Origin: an uncultured Spiribacter sp.
GTDB taxonomy: Bacteria; Pseudomonadota; Gammaproteobacteria; Nitrococcales; Nitrococcaceae
Direction of reading: 5' to 3'
DNA: 64,000 nucleotides
NCBI GenBank assembly: GCA_937884605.1
Contig: CALGDM010000022.1
Location: forward strand, 34,123-98,122
Both the position numbers and the translations under genes were made by a program. The notes under the pieces are model-generated. The model saw only the letters and a program-made list of their open reading frames with translations, was not told the origin of the DNA and made no database searches. Positions 19,064 through 29,664 of this stretch are shown here, in pieces; the first letter of the stretch is position 1; every line of letters starts with the position of its first letter.

Positions 19064-19360
19064 CTAGCCCCAACGCAGCATCACCGCGGCGTACACCACA
19101 GAGATACCCGAGGCAAACAAAAGGCTCGCGTCCGAAAACGCCAGCCAGATGAGATGGATAAAGGCCGCCCCCAGCAGGCTCATGAACAGACGATCCCCGC
19201 GGGTCGTCGGCACTGGCAGGAAGCCCCGCCGCTCGTAGGTCGGCATCACAAACTGCAGGACGCCGAAGACCACCAGCATCACGGCGATGGCGATAAAGAA
19301 GATCGCCACCGGCTGGGTCCACGCCATCCACGACAGGTTGAAGCTGATTCCTTCGTTCAT
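19064..19360 (-). CDS. glpU: Small membrane protein of the glycerol transporter (DUF2160, GlpU-like)
   Basis: A 98-residue protein with three hydrophobic stretches: about 13-38 (VAIFFIAIAVMLVVFGVLQF), 58-75 and 76-96. It resembles the DUF2160 proteins found in glp ABC clusters between glpQ and glpV. Its function is not known; it may be an accessory or assembly subunit of the permease. It lies 15 bases after glpQ in the same orientation and so belongs to the same transcript. Confidence 0.82.
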   Translation of the reverse strand: MNEGISFNLSWMAWTQPVAIFFIAIAVMLVVFGVLQFVMPTYERRGFLPVPTTRGDRLFMSLLGAAFIHLIWLAFSDASLLFASGISVVYAAVMLRWG

Positions 19361-19375
19361 CGTTCCAAACTCCGA

Positions 19376-20179
19376 TTACACGCGGCCGAGGGCAAAGCCC
19401 CGGGCGATGTGCTTGCGCACAAACCAGATCACCAGTGCGCCGGGCACGAGCGTGAGGATGCCGGCCGTGGCGAGCAGGCCCCAGTCAAGCCCCGAGGCAC
19501 TGACCGTCCGCGTCATGGTGACCGCGATCGGCTTCGCCTCGACGGACGTGAGGGTCCGCGCCAGCAGCAGCTCGACCCACGAGAACATGAAGCAGAAGAA
19601 CGCCGTCACACCCACGCCGGAACGAATCAGCGGCAGGAAGATCGTGATGAAAAACCGCGGCCAGCTGTAACCATCCAGATAGGCCGTCTCATCGATCTCC
19701 TTGGGCACGCCGGACATGAACCCCTCGAGGATCCAGACCGCCAGCGGCACCGTGAACAGCGTATGCGCCAGGGCCACCGCGATGTGCGTGTCATACAGCC
19801 CGACGCTCTGGTAGAGCTCGAAGAACGGCAGCAGGAACACCGCCGGCGGCGCCATGATGTTGGTCAGCAGCCAGAAGAACAGATGCTTGTCACCCAGAAA
19901 GTTGTAGCGGCTGAACGCATACGCGGCCGGCAGTGCCACGGTCAGCGAGATCACCACGTTCATCGCCACATACAGGGTCGAGTTGATGTACCCCGGGAAC
20001 CAGGTGGGGTCGGTGAAGATCTTCACGTAGTTGGCCACCGTCAGGTTCTCCGGCCACAGCGTGAAGGTCGACAGGATCTCCTGGTTGGTCTTGAGCGACA
20101 TCATCAGCAGCCAGTAGATCGGCAGCATCAGGAAGATCAGCCACGCGGCCAGGAAGATATAGCGTCGTTTCGAACCCAC
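19376..20179 (-). CDS. glpQ: Glycerol ABC transporter permease GlpQ
   Basis: A 267-residue inner-membrane permease of the MalG-type ABC superfamily with about six hydrophobic segments. The cytoplasmic EAA-like coupling loop is EIDETAYLDGYSWPRFFITI. It should pair with GlpP as the translocation channel for glycerol. It follows glpP with only a 3-base gap. The opening MGSKRRYIFLAAWLIFLMLP shows the first membrane helix directly after a short basic N-terminus. Confidence 0.92.
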   Translation of the reverse strand: MGSKRRYIFLAAWLIFLMLPIYWLLMMSLKTNQEILSTFTLWPENLTVANYVKIFTDPTWFPGYINSTLYVAMNVVISLTVALPAAYAFSRYNFLGDKHLFFWLLTNIMAPPAVFLLPFFELYQSVGLYDTHIAVALAHTLFTVPLAVWILEGFMSGVPKEIDETAYLDGYSWPRFFITIFLPLIRSGVGVTAFFCFMFSWVELLLARTLTSVEAKPIAVTMTRTVSASGLDWGLLATAGILTLVPGALVIWFVRKHIARGFALGRV

Positions 20180-20182
20180 GGC

Positions 20183-21049
20183 CTAGCCCTCCCGGTCCAT
20201 GTTGAGAATGGTCAGATAGAACACATAGCTGAACAGCAGGATGATCAGGAAGTAGATCAGCGAGAACGCCGCTGCCGGTCCCAGATCAAACTGGCCGACG
20301 GCCATGGTGGTCAGGCTCTGACTGAGGAAGGTGGTCGCATTGCCCGGACCGCCGCCGGTCAGCACGAACGGCTCGGCATAGATCCGGAAGCTGAAGATAA
20401 AGCGCAGCAACACCGCGATCAGCAGGACGCCCTTCAGTTTGGGCAGCTCAATGAACCGGAACACCGCCCAGCGGGACGCGCCATCAATGCGCGCCGCCTG
20501 ATAGAACGCATCGGGAATCGCCTGCAGACCGGCGTAGCAAAGCAGGATGACCAGCGATGTCCAGTGCCAGACGTCCATGACCAGAACGGTCAGCCAGGCA
20601 TCCAGCGAATCACCCGTGTAGTTGTAGTCAAAACCGATGCCGTTGAGGATGACGCCCGCAAAGCCCACGTCCGGGCGGGAGAACACCTGCCAGATCGTGC
20701 CCACCACGTTCCACGGCACCAGCAGCGGCAGCGCCAGCAGCACCAGCGACACCGACACCCACGGGCCCTTCTTGGGCAGGCACAGCGCAAGGCCCACGCC
20801 CAGCGGGATCTGGATGAGCAGCACCGCCGCCGAGAACAGCAGCTGCCGGATCAGTGCCCCGTGCAGGGCCGGGTCGCGCAGCACCTCGGTAAACCAGGCG
20901 GTGCCGACAAAAAACCGGGAATTGGGCCCGAAGATGTCCTGCAGCGAGTAGTTGACCACGGTCATCAGCGGCATGATGGCGCTGAACGCCACCACCAGCA
21001 CCACTGGCAGGACCATCAGCCACGCCCATTGGTATTCGCGCTTTTCCAC
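20183..21049 (-). CDS. glpP: Glycerol ABC transporter permease GlpP
   Basis: A 288-residue inner-membrane permease of the MalF/UgpA type with about six hydrophobic segments. The coupling loop is FYQAARIDGASRWAVFRFIE (EAA-type). It is the partner of GlpQ and lies 11 bases after glpT. Membrane-domain genes lying between the ATPase genes and the binding protein gene, all on one strand, match the known rhizobial glp order. Confidence 0.92.
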   Translation of the reverse strand: MEKREYQWAWLMVLPVVLVVAFSAIMPLMTVVNYSLQDIFGPNSRFFVGTAWFTEVLRDPALHGALIRQLLFSAAVLLIQIPLGVGLALCLPKKGPWVSVSLVLLALPLLVPWNVVGTIWQVFSRPDVGFAGVILNGIGFDYNYTGDSLDAWLTVLVMDVWHWTSLVILLCYAGLQAIPDAFYQAARIDGASRWAVFRFIELPKLKGVLLIAVLLRFIFSFRIYAEPFVLTGGGPGNATTFLSQSLTTMAVGQFDLGPAAAFSLIYFLIILLFSYVFYLTILNMDREG

Positions 21050-21060
21050 GTTTCCTCCCC

Positions 21061-22131
21061 TTAACCGACGAGCTTGTCGTCGGCATACAGCAGCGCGTTG
21101 TCGACGGGGAACACCACCCGCAGACCGTCGCTGTCGATCTTTTCGGATTCATCCAGCCGGACGTGGACCTCGTGCTCGCCCAGGTGTCCCGTCACCAGCA
21201 CGTAATCGCCCAGATCCTCGACCTTGTCGACCTTGATCAGGTGCCCGGTCTCGTCGGCCGCGGCCGGACGGATCAGCTCGGGGCGGATACCCAGCTGCAG
21301 ATCACCCCCGGCCAGACGGGCAGCCTCGGCCATTGCCGGGTCGACGGCGATCCGCTCGTCCCCGACCACGGCCTCATTGCCCTCGACCGAGCAGGCCATG
21401 AAGTTCATGCCCGGACTGCCAATGAAGTACCCGACAAAGGTGTGTTCGGGGCGCTCGAAAAGGGCCTGCGGCGTGCCCACCTGCAGGACCTGTCCGGCCA
21501 GCATCACCACCACCTTGTCGGCAAAGGTCAGTGCCTCGGTCTGGTCATGGGTGACGTAGACCAGCGTCAGGTTGAGCTGCTCATGCACCTCTCGCAGCTT
21601 GCGTCGCAGCTGCCATTTCAGATGCGGGTCGATCACCGTCAGCGGTTCGTCGAACAGTACCGCGGCGACGTCCTCGCGCACCAGCCCGCGTCCCAGCGAG
21701 ATCTTCTGCTTGGCATCGGCGGTCAGGTTGTTGGCCCGACGCTTCAGGACGTCTTCGAGCCCCAGCATGGTGGCGATATGCGTCACCCGCTGGTTGATGT
21801 AGTGCTCGTCCATGGAGCGGTTACGCAGCGGGAAGGCCAGATTGTCGAACACGGTCATCGTGTCGTAGATGACCGGAAACTGGAAAACCTGGCCGATGTT
21901 GCGCCGCTCGGGTGACAGATTGGTCACGTCGCGCTCGCCGAACATGACCTTGCCCTCGGACGGCTGCACCAGCCCCGAGATGATGTTGAGCAGCGTGGTC
22001 TTGCCGCAGCCGGAAGGCCCCAGCAGCGCATACGCGCCGCCGTCTTCCCAGACGTGCTGCATGGGCTGCAGGGCATAGTCACCGCCCGGTGCGTACTGAT
22101 GGGCGAGGTTGTTGAGTTCTATTCGTGACAT
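21061..22131 (-). CDS. glpT: Glycerol ABC transporter ATP-binding protein GlpT
   Basis: A 356-residue ABC ATPase with a C-terminal TOBE-like regulatory region. Walker A is canonical (GPSGCGKTT, near residue 38), Walker B is AAVLFDEP and the switch His is present (VTHDQTEA). The ABC signature is degenerate: where LSGGQ is expected it reads LTADAKQKISLGRGL (near residue 136). It would form a heterodimer with GlpS. It follows glpS by 13 bases. The symbol follows rhizobial glp naming and must not be confused with E. coli GlpT, the glycerol-3-phosphate antiporter. Confidence 0.9.
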   Translation of the reverse strand: MSRIELNNLAHQYAPGGDYALQPMQHVWEDGGAYALLGPSGCGKTTLLNIISGLVQPSEGKVMFGERDVTNLSPERRNIGQVFQFPVIYDTMTVFDNLAFPLRNRSMDEHYINQRVTHIATMLGLEDVLKRRANNLTADAKQKISLGRGLVREDVAAVLFDEPLTVIDPHLKWQLRRKLREVHEQLNLTLVYVTHDQTEALTFADKVVVMLAGQVLQVGTPQALFERPEHTFVGYFIGSPGMNFMACSVEGNEAVVGDERIAVDPAMAEAARLAGGDLQLGIRPELIRPAAADETGHLIKVDKVEDLGDYVLVTGHLGEHEVHVRLDESEKIDSDGLRVVFPVDNALLYADDKLVG

Positions 22132-22144
22132 GTATCTACCCGCG

Positions 22145-23217
<1,073 letters not shown>

Positions 23218-23218
<1 letters not shown>

Positions 23219-24747
23219 TACGCAGTTGCCCTCTTTTTCTCATGCCCCGTAAACCAGGCGTTGACCCGCTCGCGCTGATCGGCGTCGAGCATCAGGCCCA
23301 GCTTGCTGCGCCGCCAGATTGCGTCCTCGGCGGTCATCGCCCATTCGTGCTCGGCCAGATAGCGTAGCTCGGCCTCGTAGCAGTCGGACCCGAAATGCTC
23401 GCCCAGGTCGTCCAACGACCGGGCCTCCCCCAGCATGGTCTCGACCTGGGTGCCGTAGTTGCGCACCAGCCGCCATGCCATCGCCTCGGGCAGCCACGGC
23501 CGCTCGCGCCGCAGCCGCTCGAGGTAGCGCTCGAAATCGCCATCCGGAATATCGCCACCGGGCAGGGCCTCGTCGCCGGTCCAGTCCTTGATCGGCGCAC
23601 CGAGCAGCGGCGCGACCTGATCGACCGCCTGGCGGGCCAGCGTGCGGTAAGTGGTGATCTTGCCGCCGAACACCGACAGCAGCGGCGCGCGCTTGTCGTC
23701 CAGATCCAGGCTGTAGTCGCGGCTCACCGCCGAGACGTCTTCCTCGTCCGACTCGTCATACAGCGCCCGCACCCCGGAGTAGGTCCAGACCACGTCCTTC
23801 GGTGCGATCTCGTGCTTGAAGTAGCGATTGACCGCGTCGCAGAGGTACTGGATTTCGTCGTCGCTGGCAGTCGCCTCGGCCGGATTGCCCTCGTAGGCGA
23901 CATCCGTGGTGCCGATCAGCGTGAAGTCCTGCTCGTAGGGGATGGCGAAGATGACGCGGCCATCGGTGTTCTGGAACAGATAGGAGTCGTCATGCTCGAA
24001 GATCTTGGGCACGACGACATGGCTGCCCTTGACCAGATGGACGTCCTTGCCGTCGTTCATGTCCATGGCGTTGCCAAGGAACTTGGCCACCCACGGCCCG
24101 GCCGCGTTCACAACCGAACGCGAACGAACATTTCGAACATCACCGCTCACGGTGTCGGTGAGCTGCACGCTCCATTCATCGTCGCCGCGCTCGGCGCCGG
24201 TGCAGCGGGTGCGCGGCAGCACGGTTCCACCGCGCTGCTCGACATCCATGCAGTTGAGCACCACCAGGCGCGAATCCTGCACCCAGCAGTCGGAATACAT
24301 GAAGCCCTTGGTGACGCCATCCTTGAGCGGCTCGCCGGCGTAATGGGTGCGCAGATTGAGCCCCTTCGAGCCGGGCAGCTTCTTGCGGCCGCCGAGATGG
24401 TCGTAGAGGAACAGCCCCATGCGGATCATCCACGCCGGGCGCAGCTCCTTGACGTGCGGCATCACAAAGCGCAGCGGCCAGATGATGTGCGGGGCAATGC
24501 CCATCAGCACTTCGCGCTCTTTCAGCGCCTTCTGCACCAGCCGGAATTCGTAGTATTCGAGATAGCGAAGGCCGCCGTGCACAAGTTTGGTGCTGGCGGA
24601 AGAGGTGTAGTTGGCGAGATCGCCCTGCTCGACAAGCAGTACCCGCAGCCCGCGGCCCGCCGCGTCACGCGCTATGCCTGCCCCGTTGATACCGCCGCCG
24701 ACGACCACCAGGTCGTAACGGTCGGTCTGCTGACCTTCAGAAGCCAC
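23218..24747 (-). CDS. glpD: Aerobic glycerol-3-phosphate dehydrogenase GlpD
   Basis: A 509-residue FAD enzyme that oxidises glycerol 3-phosphate to dihydroxyacetone phosphate at the inner membrane and passes electrons to quinone. The FAD motif is DLVVVGGGINGAGIARDAAG (residues 11-30), followed by the family segment SASTKLVHGGLRYLEYYEF. The start is GTG 24747 with a GGAGGAGAGG sequence just upstream. It is the first gene of the glp transport operon, directly after the operator that overlaps the glpR stop region. Placing the dehydrogenase with the importer couples uptake to catabolism. Confidence 0.96.
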
Positions 24748-24794
24748 AGGTGCCTCTCCTCCGTTTCCAATGTTGGCGACTATACTGCCGCCTT

Positions 24795-25646
24795 TTAATG
24801 TTCGGTTTCAAACATACCACTGCGCCGGTCGGAGTCAAGCGAACCCGGCGTTCCGCTCGCGGCGTCGGTCACCATCAGGCGGCCACCGTGCTCGTTCATC
24901 ACCCGGCGCACATACGCCGGCGGCTCGGCATCGGTATGCAGCTCGTCGATCTCACCCAGGCTCGCCACACGCACCATCGCGTTGCGGCCGAACTTGCTGT
25001 GATCCGCCCCCAGCAGGGTCGAGCGGGCGTTGCGCATGATCGCCTGGATGACGCGCACCTCGTGGTAGTCAAAATCCAGCAGCGTGCCGTCCGCTTCGAT
25101 GCCGGAGATGCCCAGCACGGCATAGTCGACCTTGAATTGATTGACAAAATCGATGGTCGCTTCGCCGGTAATGCCGCGATCGCGCTGGCGGACCACACCG
25201 CCGGCCACGATCACCTCGCAATCCGGGCTGTCGGCCATCGCGGTGGCCACATTGAGGTTGTTGGTGATGACCCGCAGCCCCTGATGCTGGCGCAGCGCCA
25301 GGGCCACTGCCTCGGTGGTGGTGCCGAGGGTGATGAATACCGACGCCTTGTCCGGGATGCGCGCGGCAATGGCGGCACCGATGCGCGCCTTGGCCTCGGG
25401 CAGCAGGATGCGGCGCGCCTGATAGTGGACGTTCTCGACGCTCGAGGGCAGTCCGGCCCCGCCGTGGTAGCGGCGCAGCAGCCCGGCCCCGCAGAGGGCG
25501 TTGATGTCGCGCCGGATGGTCTGCGCCGTCACCGCAAAATGCTGCGCCAGCGCCTCCACCGAGACGAACCCCTGCTCCTGGACAAGATCGAGCATGGCCT
25601 GTTGCCGGCCATTGAGCCCGATGGGTAGATCCTCCGCCGCGATCAA
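24795..25646 (-). CDS. glpR: Glycerol regulon repressor GlpR (DeoR family)
   Basis: A DeoR-family repressor of about 283 residues that senses glycerol 3-phosphate. The N-terminal helix-turn-helix is seen in [20 protein letters not shown] and [14 protein letters not shown]. The sugar-phosphate domain follows ([21 protein letters not shown]). I prefer the TTG start at 25646, with GGAGGAGG 6-7 bases upstream; ATG 25709 would add 21 residues and run across the glpK promoter. It is upstream of glpD in the same direction. The last codons (MFETEH) form an operator for glpD, so coding and regulatory constraint overlap. Confidence 0.9.
   Translation of the reverse strand: MIAAEDLPIGLNGRQQAMLDLVQEQGFVSVEALAQHFAVTAQTIRRDINALCGAGLLRRYHGGAGLPSSVENVHYQARRILLPEAKARIGAAIAARIPDKASVFITLGTTTEAVALALRQHQGLRVITNNLNVATAMADSPDCEVIVAGGVVRQRDRGITGEATIDFVNQFKVDYAVLGISGIEADGTLLDFDYHEVRVIQAIMRNARSTLLGADHSKFGRNAMVRVASLGEIDELHTDAEPPAYVRRVMNEHGGRLMVTDAASGTPGSLDSDRRSGMFETEH
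24797..24816. promoter_or_regulatory. GlpR operator embedded in the end of glpR
   Basis: On the minus strand TATGTTTGAAACCGAACATT matches the E. coli GlpR consensus WATKYTCGWWAWCGAACATW at 18 of 20 positions. It is made from the last codons of glpR plus its stop and lies 50-69 bases upstream of the glpD start. Repressor bound here would control the glpD-glpV operon. Function is inferred from the match and location. Confidence 0.82.
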
Positions 25647-25657
25647 CGCGCGCCTCC

Positions 25658-25677
25658 TCCGTTCGGTTTCGAGCACC
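25658..25677. promoter_or_regulatory. GlpR-like operator between glpR and glpK
   Basis: The minus strand has the core GCTCGAAACCGAAC, matching the inner part of the GlpR consensus, with only the outer bases diverging (15 of 20 positions agree). It lies immediately upstream of the glpK -35 box and of the glpR ribosome-binding site, so a single site could control both genes. A further half site GTTCGATC lies at about 25700-25707, between the glpK promoter boxes. Confidence 0.6.
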
Positions 25678-25681
25678 AAAC

Positions 25682-25710
25682 TTGACATTTTTCTTCTGCG
25701 TTCGATCATA
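25682..25710 (+). promoter_or_regulatory. Sigma-70-type promoter of glpK
   Basis: A perfect -35 box TTGACA at 25682-25687 is followed after 17 bases by ATCATA at 25705-25710. It lies 43 bases upstream of the glpK start codon and overlaps a GlpR-like half site, consistent with repression in the absence of glycerol 3-phosphate. Confidence 0.7.
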
Positions 25711-25753
25711 CCGCCTAATCAGAACGGCGCAATCATATCGAGGAGAGAGCGAC

Positions 25754-27247
25754 ATGGCCGACAATAACGGCATACTGGCCATTGACCAGGGGACAACCAG
25801 CTCGCGGGCCATCGTTTTCGATCTTGAAGGCCACATCGTGGCAACCGCTCAGGAAGAATTCTCCCAGCATTACCCGCACAGCGGCTGGGTGGAGCATGAG
25901 CCCCAGGACCTGATCGACACGACCCTCGATACCAGTCGCCGGGCCCTCAAGGCAGCCAAGGCCGCCGGCGTCCATGCCTGCAGCATCGGCATCACCAACC
26001 AGCGCGAGACCACCATTGTCTGGGACCGGCAGACCGGCGAGCCGGTGCACAACGCCATTGTCTGGCAGGATCGCCGCACCGCCGAGCGCTGTGCCGCGCT
26101 CAAGGCCGCCGGCCATGAGTCGATGGTGGCCGAGCGCACCGGGCTGCTGCTCGACCCCTACTTTGCCGCCACCAAGATCGCCTGGATCCTCGATAATGTC
26201 CGCGGCGCGCGGGAGCGGGCCCGCAAGGGTGAGCTGGCTTTCGGCACCGTCGACACCTGGCTGCTCTGGCGACTGACCGGCGGCCGCAGCCATGCCACCG
26301 ACGCCACCAACGCCAGTCGCACACTGCTTTTCAACATCCACCGCCAGGCCTGGGACGACGAGCTGCTCGGCCTGTTCGATATCCCCGCCGCGATCCTCCC
26401 CGAAGTACTCGACAGTGCCGATGATTTCGGCACCACCGACCCCGAGCTGCTCGGCAGCGCCCTGCCCATCGAGGGCATCGCCGGTGACCAGCATGCCGCG
26501 GTGGTGGGCCAGTGCTGTTTTCGGCCGGGGATGATCAAGAGCACCTACGGCACGGGCTGCTTTGCGCTAATGAACACCGGGGAGACCGCCGTCCCGTCGC
26601 AGAACCGCATGCTGACCACCACGGCCTATCGCATCAACGGCAAGCCCACGTTCGCCCTCGAAGGGGCGATCTTTATTGCCGGAGCCGCCATTCAGTGGCT
26701 GCGCGACGAGCTGGGCATCATCGCCCACGCCTCGCAGAGCGAGGGTCTGGCCAATGATGCCGAGGCCGAGGGGCTGTACATGGTGCCGGCCTTCACCGGC
26801 CTGGGCGCGCCCTGGTGGGACCCCAACGCCCGCGGCGCGATCTTTGGCCTGACCCGCAACACCGGGGTGGCCGAGTTTGTGCACGCGGCACTCGACTCGG
26901 TGTGCCTGCAGACCGGCGACCTGCTCGAAGCGATGGCGGACGACTCGCAGACAAAGCAGGCCACCCTGCGCGTCGACGGCGGCATGGTGGCCAACAACTG
27001 GCTGCTGCAGCGGCTGGCGGATCTGACCGGGCTGGATGTCGAGCGCCCCAGGGTGATCGAAACCACCGCCCTGGGCGCCGCCTATCTGGCCGGGTTGCAG
27101 CACGGCCTGTACCAGTCGCTGGAGAGCCTCGAGTCGCAGTGGTCGCTGGATGAGCGCTTCAAGCCGGCCATCTCCCACTCGTCACGTGAACACATCGTCG
27201 AGGGTTGGCACGACGCGGTCCGTCGGACCCTGACGACCGGGCGCTGA
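25754..27247 (+). CDS. glpK: Glycerol kinase GlpK
   Basis: A 497-residue FGGY-family kinase that phosphorylates glycerol with ATP, trapping it in the cell and creating the GlpR inducer. Motifs: [15 protein letters not shown] at residues 10-24, the glycerol-binding [10 protein letters not shown], and [14 protein letters not shown] in the ATP-binding region. Start ATG 25754 follows AGGAGAGAG at optimal distance; the in-frame upstream extension covers promoter sequence and is rejected. It is divergent from glpR and the transport operon. Length is normal. Confidence 0.96.
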   Translation: MADNNGILAIDQGTTSSRAIVFDLEGHIVATAQEEFSQHYPHSGWVEHEPQDLIDTTLDTSRRALKAAKAAGVHACSIGITNQRETTIVWDRQTGEPVHNAIVWQDRRTAERCAALKAAGHESMVAERTGLLLDPYFAATKIAWILDNVRGARERARKGELAFGTVDTWLLWRLTGGRSHATDATNASRTLLFNIHRQAWDDELLGLFDIPAAILPEVLDSADDFGTTDPELLGSALPIEGIAGDQHAAVVGQCCFRPGMIKSTYGTGCFALMNTGETAVPSQNRMLTTTAYRINGKPTFALEGAIFIAGAAIQWLRDELGIIAHASQSEGLANDAEAEGLYMVPAFTGLGAPWWDPNARGAIFGLTRNTGVAEFVHAALDSVCLQTGDLLEAMADDSQTKQATLRVDGGMVANNWLLQRLADLTGLDVERPRVIETTALGAAYLAGLQHGLYQSLESLESQWSLDERFKPAISHSSREHIVEGWHDAVRRTLTTGR

Positions 27248-27290
27248 AAACGCTATTATTAGAGGACGCACTCGTTCTGTCGGAGGATAG

Positions 27291-27734
27291 ATGCAGTACC
27301 TGCACACCATGGTCCGTATCAGCGATATCGATGCCTCGCTGCGCTTTTACTGCGAACTGCTGGGCCTCGAGGAGATCAGCCGTCAGGACAGCGAAAAGGG
27401 CCGCTTTACCCTGATCTTTCTGGCCGCGCCGGCGGACCGTGACCGGGCCCGCTCGAGCGACCGCGCGCCGATGCTCGAGCTGACCTACAACTGGGACCCC
27501 GAGACCTATGCCGGTGGCCGAAACTTTGGCCATCTGGCCTACCGGGTGGACGATATCTACGCCACCTGCCAGCACCTGATGGACAACGGCGTCACCATCA
27601 ACCGACCGCCCCGGGATGGCCACATGGCCTTCGTGAAATCCCCCGACGGCATCTCGGTGGAGCTGCTGCAGAGCGGGGAGGCATTGCCCGCGCAGGAGCC
27701 CTGGGCCTCCATGGCCAACACGGGGAGCTGGTAG
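27291..27734 (+). CDS. gloA: Lactoylglutathione lyase (glyoxalase I)
   Basis: A 147-residue glyoxalase I that isomerises the glutathione-methylglyoxal adduct. The N-terminal His-5 in MQYLHTMVRI, Glu in MLELTYNW, His in FGHLAYRVDD and Glu in DGISVELLQ fit the four metal ligands of the family. It has GGAGG just before ATG 27291. It lies 43 bases after glpK, which is functionally sensible because dihydroxyacetone phosphate from glycerol is the source of methylglyoxal. It overlaps the next gene by one base. Confidence 0.93.
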   Translation: MQYLHTMVRISDIDASLRFYCELLGLEEISRQDSEKGRFTLIFLAAPADRDRARSSDRAPMLELTYNWDPETYAGGRNFGHLAYRVDDIYATCQHLMDNGVTINRPPRDGHMAFVKSPDGISVELLQSGEALPAQEPWASMANTGSW

Positions 27735-28246
27735 TGCCCACAGCCGGCGCACGGCCCATGGACAATCGGCGCCGCGACCGCTGGGGGCTGGTCGGCTGGA
27801 CACTGCTGGTGGTGATCACCGCCATGGGCGGCATTCTCAGCCCACCCGGTGACTGGTATGCGGCGCTCGACAAGCCGCCCCTGACGCCCCCGGATCTGCT
27901 CTTTCCGATTGCCTGGACACTGCTCTACGCGCTGATGATCGCGGCGGCCTGGCAGGTCTGGCGACGCATTGGCCTGCTGGCCGGCCTGGCCGTGCTGATC
28001 CCGTTTGTCGCCCAACTGGGCGCCAACGGGCTGTGGAGTATTCTGTTCTTTCAGTGGCATCGCCCCGATCTGGCGCTGGTGGATCTGGTGGTGCTCTGGG
28101 CGCTGATCGCGCTGACGATGCTGCGCTTTCGCCGAGTGCATCCGCCGGCCGCGTGGCTACTGGCGCCGTATCTGGTCTGGGTGACCTACGCCGGGTATCT
28201 GAATATCGGCATCATCCTGCTGAACGGGCCGGCGCCACCGGCCTGA
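27734..28246 (+). CDS. tspO: TspO/MBR family membrane protein
   Basis: A 170-residue five-helix membrane protein of the tryptophan-rich sensory protein (TspO) family. Family features are KPPLTPPDLLFPIAWTLLYA, VWRRIG, QLGANGLWSILFFQW and PYLVWVTYAGYLNIGI. TspO proteins bind tetrapyrroles or related ligands; the role is still debated. The start is GTG 27734 overlapping the gloA stop (TAGTG); ATG 27758 is an alternative. It is co-transcribed with gloA and its end abuts the convergent LysR gene. Confidence 0.9.
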   Translation: MPTAGARPMDNRRRDRWGLVGWTLLVVITAMGGILSPPGDWYAALDKPPLTPPDLLFPIAWTLLYALMIAAAWQVWRRIGLLAGLAVLIPFVAQLGANGLWSILFFQWHRPDLALVDLVVLWALIALTMLRFRRVHPPAAWLLAPYLVWVTYAGYLNIGIILLNGPAPPA

Positions 28247-29206
28247 TCAGCCGCGCTCGATCCGCTCGCGCCATTCCGCTTCAGTAAACTCGATGCCCTC
28301 GCGCTCCCACGGCGGCACCGGCGTGAACACCTCCACCAGAAAGTCGACAAACGCCCGCACCTTGCGTGACAGATGCCGGCGGTGGGGATAGAGCAGAAAA
28401 TACGCCGAGCGCTCGTGGGGATACTGCGGCAGCACCGGCACCAGATCGCCGCGGCGAATGGCCGGCATCACCAGCCACGTGGAAAGCCGCGCCAGACCAA
28501 CACCGGCCAGCGCCGCCTCGTACAGGGCGTCGGCGGTATTGGCGCGGAAGTTCCCGCCGACATGCAGGGTGCGATAGCCGTGGCCGGGATCCTCAAAGGC
28601 CCAGTCGTTGAACTGCGATACCTCGTAGAGCGTCAGGCAGTTGTGCGAGAGGAGCTCCTCGGGCGTTGCCGGGGCACCGTGCTGCTCGATGTAGTGGGGC
28701 GAGGCGCAGATGATGCGGCGATTGACGCACAGCCGCCGGGCGATCAGTGATGGGTCATCCATCTGCTCGCGCCACTGAATGGCGACGTCGATCCCCTCCT
28801 CAATCAGATCCACCTGGCGGTCGGTCAGCTCGAACTCGATATTGAGCTCGGGATAGCGCTCGAGAAATTCCTGAATCCGGGGCAGCACCTCAACCCGGCC
28901 GAACGCCACGGTGGCCGCCACCCGGAGTGTCCCCCGCGGATTCTCGTTAAGCGCCGTGACCGCCTCTTCGGCCTCCTCGATCTCCTGGATGATCCGCGCA
29001 CAGCGCTCGTAATAGGCATGCCCCACCTCGGTCAGGCTGACCCGTCGGGTGGTGCGATTGAAAAGCCGCACGCCCAGCCGATCTTCGAGACGCCGGATCT
29101 GCTTGCTCACCGCCGACGGCGTGAGGTCGAGATCGCGGGCCGCCGACGAGAAACTGCCCCGGTCCACTGCCCGCACGAACATGTGCATCTCCGCCGCCCG
29201 ATCCAT
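28247..29206 (-). CDS. LysR-family transcriptional regulator
   Basis: A 319-residue LysR-type regulator. Residues 1-60 hold the winged helix-turn-helix (SFSSAARDLDLTPSAVSKQI, RLFNRTTRRVSLTEVG), followed by a co-inducer-binding domain. It resembles the CrgA/DmlR-like subgroup, in which the domain starts RGTLRVAATVAFGR. It stands alone between convergent tspO and the azlD end. The 137 bases upstream up to azlD hold no gene. The target is unknown; no divergent partner gene is present. Confidence 0.9.
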   Translation of the reverse strand: MDRAAEMHMFVRAVDRGSFSSAARDLDLTPSAVSKQIRRLEDRLGVRLFNRTTRRVSLTEVGHAYYERCARIIQEIEEAEEAVTALNENPRGTLRVAATVAFGRVEVLPRIQEFLERYPELNIEFELTDRQVDLIEEGIDVAIQWREQMDDPSLIARRLCVNRRIICASPHYIEQHGAPATPEELLSHNCLTLYEVSQFNDWAFEDPGHGYRTLHVGGNFRANTADALYEAALAGVGLARLSTWLVMPAIRRGDLVPVLPQYPHERSAYFLLYPHRRHLSRKVRAFVDFLVEVFTPVPPWEREGIEFTEAEWRERIERG

Positions 29207-29343
29207 CGCTTATCGATGCCTCTATATCACTAATTAAGTGCTGAAATGAATGATTACCTCTTACGGGGAACAGCATACAACCCAATACGACGCCACCATA
29301 GCCCGGGCGATCGGCCCCGCCGCGATGGACCGGCCCGCGCCCG

Positions 29344-29664
29344 CTAGGCAGGGAGCAGCGCCCGCAGGCTCCACAGCGCGATCATGCCCAGGATCAATGT
29401 CGGCAGGGTGGCCCGGGTTTTCCAGGCCACCAGCCCGGCCACCGCGCCAGCCAGCAGCCGTGGCGCGTCGACACTGCCATCCCCCTGCCACTGCACCAGC
29501 CCCGGCAGCACCAGCGCGGCGAACACCGCCGGCGGGACATAGCTGAGCCCGCGGCGGACCAGATCGGGCATCTGCAGCCCGTGGCCGAACACCAGAAACG
29601 ACCCGCGCCAGAGGAACGTACCCACCCCAATCGCCGCCACCATCCACCACAGCGGATCAACCAC
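29344..29664 (-). CDS. azlD: AzlD-family branched-chain amino acid export subunit
   Basis: A 106-residue integral membrane protein with about four hydrophobic stretches, matching the AzlD family, the small partner of AzlC in LIV-E type exporters. Family features are VGTFLWRGSFLVFG near the N-terminus and YVPPAVFAALVLPGLV. It overlaps azlC by 8 bases and is the last gene of a long co-directional run. Substrate is inferred from family (branched-chain amino acids). Confidence 0.88.
   Translation of the reverse strand: MVDPLWWMVAAIGVGTFLWRGSFLVFGHGLQMPDLVRRGLSYVPPAVFAALVLPGLVQWQGDGSVDAPRLLAGAVAGLVAWKTRATLPTLILGMIALWSLRALLPA

Noticed and set aside
17084..21064. A 1326-codon open frame on the plus strand across the glp operon
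   Set aside because: It is the antisense of glpV, glpU, glpQ and glpP. The translation is rich in Gly, Arg, His and Gln without domains, as expected for a GC-rich shadow, and the opposite strand carries clear family motifs.
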